Shown here in pieces: positions 1 through 12,700 of a stretch of DNA of 64,000 nt (the first letter of the stretch is position 1; each line of letters starts with the position of its first letter). The translations under genes and the position numbers were made by a program. The stretch covers positions 23,096,142 through 23,160,141 of the forward strand of contig NC_085049.1 of the NCBI RefSeq assembly GCF_963662255.1. The letters run 5' to 3'. The DNA comes from Cinclus cinclus. Its lineage: Eukaryota; Chordata; Aves; Passeriformes; Cinclidae. The notes beneath the pieces are model-generated. The model did not search any database. It had not been told where the DNA came from and saw nothing but the letters and a program-made list of their open reading frames with translations.

Positions 1-95
1 AGTGGAAGGTGTCCCTGTCCATTGCAGGGGGTTGGAACTGGATGATCTGCAAGGTCCCTTCCAAGCCAGGCCATTCTATATGATACTATGAATCT
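1..95 (+). mobile_element. CR1 LINE 3' end, sense, cut by the window edge
   Basis: The stretch reads as the last part of a CR1 3' end: a 'ggaaggtgtccctgtcc' block, then 'ggggttggaactggatgat' and 'ggtcccttccaagcc'. The same blocks recur in the copies near 19.3, 32.4 and 53.4 kb. Only the terminal part is inside the window. It lies in an intron of the fatty acyl-CoA reductase gene, upstream of the first exon seen here. Confidence 0.85.
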
Positions 96-525
96 GTTTT
101 TTTCTTGGCCCAAGGATCCTTTCCTGCTTTCTGAAACTGTGTGTTCATCTGGTTTAGCAGTGGTCCCTCCAGAGAAGTCTGAATGTGTACCGTAGGAGCC
201 GCGGTGCCTCAGGGGTTAGAAATACATGTTCATGTTCAGAGAGGGGTGGCCAACATGTCACATTTAGAGATGTGAGTAAAGTCTTAATTGTGACCCTTCA
301 AATGGAGTAAAAATATTTGAGACACATTCAGTGTTCAGAACAGCGAATCCAGCAGCATTGCTTTCAGAGCTGGTTTCATACTTGCATTTCACTGACACTT
401 TCTGCTCCACCATGCCCCCTTCTCTTCCTTGACTTCCCTGTCCATGATGAGGTTTGGGTGAAGCTCAGCCTTCATACGTTCTTCCCAGTGAAATGCCTTT
501 TGCTTGTTTCCCCTGCTTTCCTTAG

Positions 526-705
526 ACATGCCCTGCAGCTGAACGTGATGGGCACGCAGCGGCTCCTCGAGCTGGCCCGGCAGATGCGGAACCTCGAGGC
601 CTTCATCCACATCTCCACTGCCTATGCAAACTGTGTCCGGAAATGCATCGAGGAGATCATCTACCCACCCCCAGCCGAGCCCCAGAAGCTCTTCGATTTA
701 GTAGA
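526..705 (+). CDS. FAR2: FAR2-like exon, residues ~122-182
   Basis: The acceptor is 'tgctttccttag' ending at 525 and the donor 'gtgagt' starts at 706. The exon encodes RHALQLNV... through [12 protein letters not shown] to LFDLVE. STAY belongs to the extended short-chain dehydrogenase active-site region (the conserved serine of the S-Y-K set). It enters in phase 2 and leaves in phase 2, matching the next exon. Confidence 0.9.
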
Positions 706-3700
706 GTGAGTAGGAACTGCACTGCCCCTTCCAGTGCTGGCTTCCTTTCATCTGCAGTAGACCTGGGAACTGTTCACAGGGTCGAGTGGGATTTCTGTTC
801 AGCTGTTACTGCTGTTTCTTTGTGGTTTTTTAACTACTCTGTTTTCCTGAGAGTCCAGTATTAAGTTCTGCAGGAGTGTATTTTCTGCCAGGAATGGAGT
901 TGCTGCCTTTTGTAGCACTCAGCTCTGCTGCTGCCTTAGCAAGAGCTGATTTCTTTCATATACCTTATTTCTTTTATCTCTTCAGCTTCCCAGTGTTGTT
1001 TCCACTTCTTTCAGAAATCCTGGGTATTTGACTGGAGTTATATGGGGATGAGTAAGAAACGGGCTTTTTTAGACAGTTCAGTGTGAATCATTTAGGTTGG
1101 AAAAATCTCTGAGATAACCAAGTCCAAGCTTTGACTGATCACCACTTTGTCAATTGAAGTAGAGCATGGAGTGCCATGTACTGTTGGGTTTTGAACACTT
1201 ACAGGTTTGGTGACTCTACCATGTGCTTGGGAAACTCCTTCCAATGCCTGGCAACCTTTTTCAGTGAAGAAAATCTTCCTGATTTCCACCTGAACCTCTC
1301 CTGTCACAGCATGAGGCTATGTCCTCTCAACCTGGACAGGAATACAGAGCTTTGATGAAACAACAAAGAAAGCTTGGTTAACTGAATTTACCAAAATAAA
1401 GAATAATTAGAAAGAGTAGCAAAATCAGCTGATAAAAGCCCCAGGAGACATTCTCCTTAAAAGAATTTTCCCACAACTGTTAATGTATTTTCATTAATTT
1501 TCTAGTGGGTAATATAAGCAACTTATCTGTGATCTAAATCTAAAGAGCTGGTATAAAATATTTATTCTTCTTGATTTAGGGTAATGGAAGATAAAATTTA
1601 TTAATGTCCACTAAGAGAACTGATTTTTTTTTTCATTTTTTTAAATAAAAGTAAAGTTTGTCTTAAGAAATAATTTAACTAAGCACTAGTCCAGAAAAGT
1701 TAGTACAAACTATTTTTTCTATTTTAATTTCTCTAGTAGCCCATATTCTTGGATACATTTACTTCTAGCTAGTAGTCATCTATCATTTATCATTTATTCA
1801 GTAAGTGGAGCATGATAAAAACTTGAGAAATGTCTTAGTGCATTAGAGGAATGGGTTCCCTGGCCCAGTACCTTGCCCTCAAGAGTGTCACTGAGAGATG
1901 CTATTTAGGATAACTTCACCAGCCTGGATACTCCTTTCTGTTCCCCTCACAGAAACCTGAAGAATCTCAGCCTTTTTACTGTCTCCTCATGTGCTGATGT
2001 TAGTTGTCCTTCCTCTTTACCTGTTCTTTACTCCCACCCTGAGGTGTGGGGGCCAGTCAGAACTCCATGCAGTATGCAAGATGTGGTCACTCAAAGTTTT
2101 ATTTAAATAGCTTCAGAATGACACCACTGGTCTCATTCTCAGTACCTGATGGTGGACAGCATTTAATTGAATTTTTTTTTGTCTGCTGTTACTCACTGGA
2201 CATGGAAGTTTCAGAGCTGTCAGCTGTGATTCAAGAGCTTTTGCTGAGCTACAGTTGCCAGTTCTGAGCTCAGCAACCTCTAACAGCACTTCTAATAGAC
2301 TACTTTTCCCTAAAAGTAAAGCTGCTCAGTCATCTTTTTGCCCACTGGCTCAGTTGTAAGTCCTTTGGCATTCATCAGTGTCAAGGCTACGTTTCACTGT
2401 CCCAAAAAGCTTACCATCACTTGCAAGTCCAATGCTGATGGCTCAGATTAAAAAAAAGACTGCAGCGCTAGTCACTAGCAGAAGTCTGATTACTAGTCAG
2501 AAGGGAGAGAAGTGGAGAAGGGCTTGGCCACCTCAGAGGTTGCTACTTGAGCTGCTTCATATAAAACACTAAGAATTTATGTATCATAGCTTGAAAATGC
2601 AGCAGAGAGCATGACATTTGAGATGCACCTTTAATATTTGCCATGTATGTGAAAGAAATGGTGTGTGGATATCAGGGTACAGAAGGTTTCAGAGAGGAGA
2701 GTATCAGGTATCAGAATTTTACCTTCAAAGGGGAGGGAGGGGAAGCAGACAAGGAAATACAAACTACCTTCAAAAATGGAGAGAAATACAGATTTTGTTT
2801 TGCATCAGCCAGCTCTGGAGAATTCCCTTCACAGCCATCCCTTGTCTTAAGGTGCTGCTCTGCAAGTTATTTAAGAGGGATAATTGAACAACTGAATGCA
2901 GCAACATCCACTTAACAATGCTTTTGGCCATGAACTTGATATATGCTTGTGATTACTTATTCACTTGAAATCTCAAGGAGGACTCCCAGCTGGGTGGTTT
3001 TTCTGCTCTTATCCTCCTGTTACATCTTGCTGTTTCAATATTCTGATATTTAACCTGCAAGTAAACTTTGAGGCTTAAGCTGTGTAAACCAAAAGTCACA
3101 CTTCTAAGTGCTGCCAGGCCAACAGGGGAAACATATAATCTGCTGCATCAAGCATGGTTTGCCTTAATCTAAAGCTGAAGGAAATCAGCTTTGAAGGGTG
3201 TGCTGAGGTAAGGAACACAGCACACAGCAAAGTCTTGGGTGAAGCTGTGGGTTATTGCAGGAAATACAGATCCATCATTGCTTACAAGTAAGAGTTAACA
3301 CAGAAAGTTGTGTTTTTCCTGAGGCAGAGTAATTTGGTGCATATAATGGAGAAGTTATTAATTGTTTAATTTGCATTGTTTGCTAGGAAGGGGCAAATGC
3401 AGCATTGAGGAGAAGCAGAAGCTTTTGTAAATTAGCATTCCAGAAGCTTCCGAGCGGGTCACAGAGCAGTTCTCCTTGCTGAAGTGCCAACTAAGCTTCC
3501 CTGATGGGAATGTTGGTCAATCAAATCACCTGGCAGGCTGATGCCCTTGGGACAGGTCCTCAGGTAATGCAGAGACCTCTCTGGAAGGATGAGGGCAAGG
3601 GGAAGTTGCCTCTACTTGTACTTCTACACCTGTCTTTGCTTTGTGAGAATGCAAACCTGCAGTGCACTATTATGAAAATAAAAATTAAAAAAAAAAATGG

Positions 3701-6700
3701 AAAAATACTTGCACACAGCTTAACCAGAGTTCCCAAATGAACTTAGTCTTCCTCCAGGCTCTGCAGAAATAGCCATCTCCCTTTTGTAGGCTGGCAATTA
3801 GCTACTCTGCAGATTCAAACAATAGCAGTTTAGCTGAGACCCTGAGGTTCAGTGGCTGCCTAAGCGGCTTTGCAAAGTATGTCAATATTATGTGCTTCTT
3901 GTAACCTCTGCGTAGTTCATATTTTATGTTCAAATGCTTTCTTCTGCCTTGTTTCTGCAGCTTGGGACCAGGCTTGCCAAGGAATGTGTTTGTGCCTCCA
4001 TAGGGCTTTTTTATTTAAAGAAAAAAATCCTGTATACTACAAATTGTCTGATTTTTAACGCATTCCAAAACTGAGAGATTTGCTGCATCCAATCCTCCCC
4101 TGTGAATCAGTGCTTTCTCATACAACAGTTTCCAATCTGTGCCCAATGAGAGCCATCTGAAAAGTGCTGTGCCACCTGAGCCCACATGTCTTTGAAGGGC
4201 TGACAGGATCAAGCAATTTTTCAGGTGTGACAGTCAGCATTGTATTTCTCTCCCCTTGACCTCTGCCTTTTTCTGAAATTCAAGACAAGGAGGGGTGAAG
4301 TGAGGATCTGCAGGAAGCAGTATCCTTGCAATGCCCCTGGGAAGAGTCCACCCCTTCAGACTGAACTGTAAGTCCGTTGACTTAATTACAAATTGGATTA
4401 TAGGAGCTAATCTTCGATTCTGTGGTGTAACACCAGGCTGCTGAGAGCCTGTCAGAGACTGGCAGCAAGGGCTTTGGAAGCACAGCCAGTTCTTGTCCTT
4501 TAGACCCAGATGCTGGCAGGACCTGTGAGGTCCTGGTGCTGTGCCAGGGAAGAGCCTTTGGGCATTAGGCCCTTCCTGCAGCTCCATGGTGGTAAGGGCT
4601 GCTTTTTAAAAACTATCTGCATAACTGCTTCTGATGGATTAAGTACTTTAATATCTTCATAAAATAAAAAAAAACAACTCGGCTGAGTTCTTTTGGGGTT
4701 TTCTGGTGGTTTGATTTTGGTTGGTTTTTTTTTTTGAACACCAGTGGTTTTGTGTGTGAACAAACCTGTGGAAAGCCTGCTAGAAGGAGCATCTAACACT
4801 GCAAATGGTGGAAATCCACTGTTGGAATAATATCCTGTAGGATGTTGTTCCAGCTTTTGAGACCTTTGTGTTGTTACATGACTTGCTAACTCTAGGTTAC
4901 CTGGAATATCCAGAAACGTATTTGGGAGTATATAGGGACTGTGTTGGCTAAGGATGAGCACTGCCTAGTGGGATTCCTAGCTGGGAGATCTCCATCAGGC
5001 TGTAGACCATGGCAGTATTTATGTTACAGATTGCAGTGAAGCATTAACCCTGCAAGAGATCACTCTGAAGTGAGTTTGTAGAGGTACCTGAATTGTAGCA
5101 TGACACTCACCAGGGTATTTTTTTTGCACTTTGAATACAAAAGTAACCTTCTCCCACAGAGCTGTTTTAAATCCAAACCTAAAATAGCTTTGACTGGCTT
5201 ATCCTCTGTTTCAGGTGAGGATTCCTGTCCCACTGGTCTGTTTTGCCCGAGTCTTTTTCTCTCCCTGCATGGTGGATGATGATGTTCTCCTTGTTTCCTG
5301 TAGGTGGTTGGATGAATCCATCATTCAAGACATCACACCTAAGCTGCTTGGGGAGTGGCCCAACACCTACACCTACACCAAAGCCTTGTCAGAGTACCTG
5401 ATTCAGCAAGAGAAAGGAAACTTGAACATTGCTATCATCAGGCCATCCATCGTGGGAGCCAGCTGGCATGAGCCTTTCCCAGTAAGCATGAATACACAAT
5501 TTCCTACTAAGAGTGTTTGGATGCAGCTGGAGCTGTGGTATTGTCAGGAATCTGTCCCTCCTTGTAGCAGGGTCTTGACAAACAGGTGTCCAGTTCATAG
5601 GGAAATGTGAGGAAGGGGTGGAGATCCTGTGCTGGAGTAGAACATCAAGCCTTCTTCAGCATCTTCAGGAAGAACTCCTTTGAAAATACCACATTTAAGC
5701 AATAATAACAAGAGCTGGGATAGTTATGGTGCAGAATTCTAGGCTTGCAGTTGATTGTCCATTCAGGCACACCAGGGGAGTTTCTGTGCTCAAAATGTGG
5801 GATCTGAGGGTCAGTCATACTCCTGGTGCATTCTGGTTGAAGTACAAATGTCAGGCACTCAGTAATTAAATGCAGCTGTACTATGGAATGAGATCATTCA
5901 TTAAGCTAAATATACTAATAGGAATAACATGCCCTAACATTGCAGCCAAATTGGAAAGGCAGCACAAAGTCACCTTTGGCTTTTATGCAGCCTGAAGTGT
6001 GCCAGAGATGGCTGAGATACAGCCAAGGCTCTGAGCCAAGCTCCCCATCTTGGAAAGACAGAGAGCTCTGTTTGGTGTCACAACCTGTTTCGGGTCAAAC
6101 AGCTCATCACTGCTCTGAACTCCAGCTCCCACAAGTGGTAGCTTCCCTGACCTTAAGTAGGGTAGGATTCAAAAGGAGTGGTGTGGTTTGGTTTAGTTTG
6201 GGGTTTTTTTTCTTCCTTGCTTTAGAAATTAGCTGCAGTGACCAAATCACTCTTGGTGACGGCTTCATGTTGTCTGTCAAGGTAAGTATCACGCCAGCTG
6301 TTTGCAGTAAATGTGGCAGCACCAAGACACTGTGGTGGTTAAAAGCAAACTTTATTCCTGACACCAGGGAATAGGAAAGAAGTGGCTTATAAGAACAAAC
6401 TTCGATTCTGTTGTTGATGAGTAAACTGCAGGCAATGCATCCCCTGGTACTGGTTGGCATCCTGGCAGCTGTCCCAGACGGGCTGGCATCCCATCTAAAC
6501 TGGTGTCTCCTTCCTTCTTTGTCTACACCACACCATTGTCATCATTTAGAAGACTGTGTAAGCAGTACATCATTGAAAGGAACACTAATCATTCTTCTTT
6601 TCCACAGGGTTGGATTGACAACTTCAACGGGACTAGTGGAATATTTATTGCGGTATGTCTGGTTACTATTTAAGCTCCCCTTGAAGCAGCTTGCGTTACT

Positions 6701-9700
6701 AAAATAGCAATTCTGATGTTACTCTACAGCCCCACTTAGAAACTGTGTGCAGTAAAGGACCACAGGAATTTTCTGAATTTGGGAGAAATTGTCACACACT
6801 TGCCACACATTTATCAGCTGGTAGAGCCCAGAGGATGATCTCTTTGTACTGAACCCTTAAAAGGACATTGAGAAAGTATTCATGTTGCTGGTTCACTAAA
6901 ATGTGAATTGCAGTTCCTAAAAGCTCTGAAAAAATTAAAGGTTTGGACACGTTTGGCCAGATTTTCAAAGAAAAGGCAAAAGATATTTCTTTGAAATGAG
7001 GGTAATTCACGGGTGTCACATCTTGAATCTTTTAACACAGCTTCATTTTCCAGGCCAGGTTACCACACTGACAATATGAGGCAGCAGTGTGTATCCTTCC
7101 ATTTGTCTCTTTGTGTATTGTTTTGAAATCCTCTGCTGTAACTTGTTATCCCTCCACGTTACCAAAGATTCTGGTCCCATTTGCCACTGCTCTGTAGAGG
7201 ATTTCTCCCTGTACAGACTACACCTAAAAAAATGTATATGATTGATTCAGACACTGTCAGTCACATGGATAATCCACTATGTTTTTTCCTAACTTGATAA
7301 AATATTCCTTGTAGGATGAAAATAATCATTACAATTAATACATGAAAAAAATGAAGTTGCATACCTTTTCTACTTCCTTATAATTTTTTTATTCTGAACT
7401 AAAATCACTGCCTTAGGTCTCTCTGTCAATCCGTAATGCTGTATAGCTCTGGGCAGATATTTATGTTCATATATGAGTTGTCCAACTTCATTAATTTGTT
7501 AAAACTATGTTCTAATCAGCCTGGTGGAGTGTATAAAAGGATTAGAGGTCTGCAGTCATAGGAGAGCAGAATAAAATCCAAATATATCTGAAGTAGAGCA
7601 CAAACAGAAACTGTTAGACTTGTGGAATGCATAGGACAAATAAAGCTTTCATCTGAACCCCATCTATACACTTCAGAGGCATTCCATTTTTGTTCACAAA
7701 TTATTGGCTTCTAATCATGTCACAGTTTCTTTAATAAAAGCCTTCTATTCCTTGGTGACAACTCAAGAAGCTTTTACTGCCCCTCTGCTCTAGTCCCAGC
7801 ATCTTGTGCTGTTTTCTGGGTTCTTTAATGATGTTATCAAGATCAAGGAATGTTTTGCAATTCCTTAATTTTGCAGATGCATGTCTTAGATTTTCATGTG
7901 TCGTGTTCTAACTTCCGTAATGACACAAATTTTATTTTGGGTTTTGATTTGTTTGTTGTTGTTGTTTTGGTTTGGGTTTTGATTTGTGTGAGGTTTTTTT
8001 TAATCATAACTTTTGATGATGCCTGTCACAAAATTTATCCAGGACTGGTTTGCAAGAAATATTGGGCCAGGTTTTGTATGCAGATGCAGCCTGTATCTTT
8101 AGATCCAAGTTGGCTCCATGGAAAGCAAAGATTATGAGATTCTAGAGAAAGAGCTTTTCTGTATATCTCAAAGACTAGACTTGCACTGAGATTTGAAAAA
8201 GAGGTGGAATTTTTTGGTCCAGGTTTGAAACTTTGATGCTTCTCAGTATAGTCGATAAGGAGACAATAAAATTTGTGTCATCTATACTGAGCTATTGGGT
8301 GCTGAAATACAGTCTGTAACTACACTGAGAGTTGGCCAACAAGGATGCAGGATGTAGAGATAGAGTTTTTTGGAATGTTTTCTGGAAGGCAAAAGTGTTC
8401 ATTATTAGGAACCCAAGAGACTTTTTTCTTCTGAAGGAGGGGAATTAAATGCATGAATGAATGTGCTTGAATGTGGTGAGTTGTTTGAAAATGAACCCTT
8501 AAAGGTCTGAGGGATGCATCAGTTTGATTACCTGAATGTTGTGTCAGTACAAGCAGCTCTCCTGGCCAAATGTATTTTAACCTGTGATCATTAGATGAGT
8601 AGCTTTATTTGCTTTAATTAAATGTTGAAAAACGCAAAAGGGAAGTGGTTTAGGTGGTTTGGTTTTGTGCATTTGAAGTATCCCTCCAGACCAAAATACT
8701 CACTTTCAACTTCTAACCAAGCTCATTCTATATGGAGAACATCCCCCAGATTCAGGTTTGGTTCAGATGATCTTTGATGTCACTTGGGCAGAATCTGGTC
8801 TCCAAATCTTGCAAAGCCTTTTTCCTCAGTTGCAGTGTTTGAGTCTGATCATTTCATTCCATAAACAGACACAATTCTTTTAAATATTCATGAAATATGG
8901 GAGTCCAAATTGGTTTTGATAATCTAATTATGTTTCTTTTGCCTACAGTTGCTCCAGCTGCTGTGGGGAGCTGTGTTTGTTGATTGAGGAACAAAATGAA
9001 ATTAATTATATTTCCGCTGGAGTGTAATTAAGGCATTTTGTCTCCCCATTCCCTATTACATGCAGAGACCTTCCTCCCTGCAAGGCAGTGAAGCTGTAGG
9101 GCACAACTTGCTTAATTTGTGGTCTGGACAGTGACTGGCCCCAAAGTGCCTCAGCTGAGAGGCTGTCCAGAAACATCAGACTCTGACCAGGAAATTATTT
9201 TGGAGGCTTCACTTTGCAGTAGCTTCTATTTCACTAAAGAGAAAAATGTCAGCATCTATAAGTAAAACCCAAGCCATACCTGATGGAAGTACCACTGAAC
9301 CATTTTTGATGTAAAAAGTAACCTAAAAAAATTAAATCCCAAACCTTTATTGAGTACAAAATGTAGGAAATTTCAAAATTATTCATGTATGTATGACCAT
9401 CACATGCTTCTCTGAACACATTTTGCAGCAGATCCATCAAACATCCTCATTCTGAAGACCTCAGAAAGGTCTTCAGTGTGAAAATGTGATAGTTGATCAC
9501 ACAGTGGTCTCTAGTGGGCATGTGCTCATAGCAGTGGAAAATTCAGAGCTGAGCTTGGTTGCCTCCTTTGTTTCTTTATGACTTTTTCCCACCCTTGAAA
9601 AAACACTGTAGTAAGAACCCAGAGAAAATCATAGTGATATTGCAAGTTGAAGTCTTACTGTCTGAGGCTTAACCATAGCTCAGGAGAGCAGAATTCAGTG

Positions 9701-12700
9701 CATGGCACAGGTTTGAGGAGAATGGAGTGAGCCAAGTGGGGAATCTTGCACTGTTGTCTATGTTAGAGTCTGTGATCCCTCTGCCAGATGCACCAAGGAT
9801 GAGATGGGACTGCTCAGGTGTCCTAGTTCCTGAAAATTAAATCAGTCAGGAGTGGTATTCCATTGCTTGCAAGATGTGAGATGCAACAAACACATCTGTT
9901 TGTAGAAGGCGAAAGGAGGGAAAGAACAGCTACCAAATGGCCCCAAAAGAGAAGCACCTCCCACAGAGGGGACACAGTGTCCCTTAAAATCCACCGATAG
10001 CCACTAGACAATGGCATGTCCTTTACAAGTTAATAGCAAGTCTTTAATACTTTTTTAATGACTTTTTTTCTCTCCTCAGATTTCAGACAAGGGGTTTTCC
10101 ACAACTAGGCACTTCCTGTTTAGTTGCTGTAGAAAAATGTAATCTCATTTATTATGAAATCTCTGAAAACAGAGATTGTATGAAAATAATTTAAGAAAAG
10201 CTATAACATTTCCTTTGCCCTAACTTTTAAATATTGATGGATCTGTAGCAGATGTTGTTTTGCTTCTTCACTCAGTCCTTTTCTCTGCTTTTGCACGGAT
10301 CTAAATTACAAGAGGTTTTATTCCTTATTGCTTCACCAGCACTTTTATCCTCTCAGCTTTTTCCCTGGCTCCTCAGCTTCATTGCATTGTTTCCCACATG
10401 AGAAATAACTTGATTACAGCCTTGACTCTGCCATGTGGGGTTTAATCTCTTTCTGTGGTGTGTTCAGCCCTCGTCCATGACACACCAAGTAAGGTTCCTT
10501 CACCCCATTTCACCCCCACGTTTCTGTATTTTGCCTTGTCCTCTCTGATCCAGTCTGCCGTGCTGTTGCCATGGCAGACTGTGGAACCTCCAAAGCCTGA
10601 CTGGTCATCATGGAAACCCCTTGATAAGCAGTCAGGTTAAATCTATATATTCTGGAGAGCCTGATCCCCTGAAAAATGTATTTCCAACCAAAGCAAGGTG
10701 AATTTTTTTTCTTCTTGCCTATTTCTTCTTTTTTGTTGTCAGTACTTTGTATTTGCACTGATTCCTTTTAGTGAGTTTTGGTGAGTGATGTGCCCTTCAA
10801 GGCCAGGGCCATCCTTTGCATCTTTGTGCTTAAAAGACAGCATTGGAAAAGAGAATGTGAATACATCCAAGGGAAAGGTAGTCAACTTTTTAAAAATTTT
10901 ACTGGTGTCATTTCCAAAGCGACTGCAGTCTCTGATATACACTCAGACCTTTGTCTGCCTGTGTCATTTAAGAAAAAGTAACTTTCAGGCATCACTGGGA
11001 ACTTCACAGCAGCAAGTTCAGATAAATTTCTTTCCCTGGGTGTTTCTTCCATATTGAGCTAAATTAAGAGTCCCAGCTTTTCTTGTTGTACACAGTACAG
11101 ACATCATCATGTTTCCAGGCATCCTCTGAAAATGCAGGACAGTGGGATCTACACAAGATCCATCTTCGTTGTCACAGAAACCAAATAATCTGCAGCAGAA
11201 AAAAACTTGCTACGGTGCTGGCTGGTGCCCAGTGTACGCGGCTGGAGTCCTGCCAGTTAAATGTCAGCCCAGCCTGAAGTGGGTGACTGTTTCCCTGTCT
11301 CCCTGTGTCCCACAGGCAGGCAAAGGGATCCTGCGAACCGTCATCGCCAACAACGAAGCGGTGGCAGACATGATTCCTGTCGACGTCGCCATCAACCTGA
11401 CTCTGGCAGCCGGGTGGTACACAGCAGTGCACAGGTGGGAGGGTATCCCTCTTCCTAGCATTCCTCTTTGGCCACGCACCTGGAATATTTGCTCCCTGCA
11501 CTTTAAAGGGAACCAGGAGCTGATTAAAACCCAGTGCAAGAGGCTGGTTGATTGATTTTCTGGTTGATGTTTTCTCCCTGGGGGGGTGGGCAAGGACTGA
11601 GAGTGTAGAAGACACAGTGAAGGCAGGGTTTAGAGGTAGGAAATCTCTACAGCTATAGGTGAGACCTGTTCCTTACCTCTCGGAAGTCACTCTTCTGAAG
11701 GCCAAGAGCTTTGCAGCAGTGGATTTTTGGGCCTCCTTTTCACGGAGTTGCTTTTCAAGTGTCTTCTGGAGTTTTCTTGGTAAAAATGCTCTGTGTGTTT
11801 TCCTTGGGAAACACTGCACAATATAAATATATTATGGGCTTATAGGTTATATGATATAAAAAATCTCCCTTCTTTGCATTGTTGAGAAGAGTATGTAGAA
11901 GTGATATTAAGGATTTAAGGTCTTTTCCTGTGAACCTCTGGCATGGCCTTTAATCATTAGGTAGGAATACAGAGAATAAACCACATTAATTATTCTGGAG
12001 TTTTATGCAACTCTTGAGAAATCAAACCCAGGCAAATAAAAGGCAGAAGTGTCTTACTCTGAAAGACAGAGTATGCCCTCTGAGCTGAGGGTAGACCTAC
12101 ATCCAGTAAGCTAAATTTGGATCCTAAAAGTACCTTGAAGAGCAGCTCGCCAGCTTTCTCCTCAGAGCATTATTAAGAAATCCACCAAATTAAAATTGTG
12201 CAGTTTTCAAGTGTATAGTAAGAAAAATGGTGTATTGATGTCATCACTTGACACCCTTGGCAAGGCAAGCTTAGGTCAAGAAAACTGTTTAATTCTTGAC
12301 TTGAAGAATTGAAGGAAGTTGAAGGAAGAAATAAAACCAGTATGATCCATGTTTAGTTCCACACCAAAAAAATACAAACTTCGGGAATTTTCTTGAAATT
12401 TACTGATTCTTTAATCCCTTCCTAAGAAACTGAGTTTTTCCTCACATCTCAAATAATACTTCTTTCTGTTTTCCAGACCAAAAAACCTGTTGGTGTACAA
12501 CTGCACAACAGGGGGAATCAACCCTTTCTTCTGGGGAGAAATGGGTAAGGTCTCATTTAAATGGAGAAATCTGTAGTGTTCCTTACGCTTTGAAAAATTG
12601 GTTTCCACAGTTTAGATGGCATTCAACGTCTGCCCATTCAAACTGCATTTTGGGGACCCAGCTGCAGTGGGTGAGGGTCCTGTGAGGCAAAGGAAAAAGA

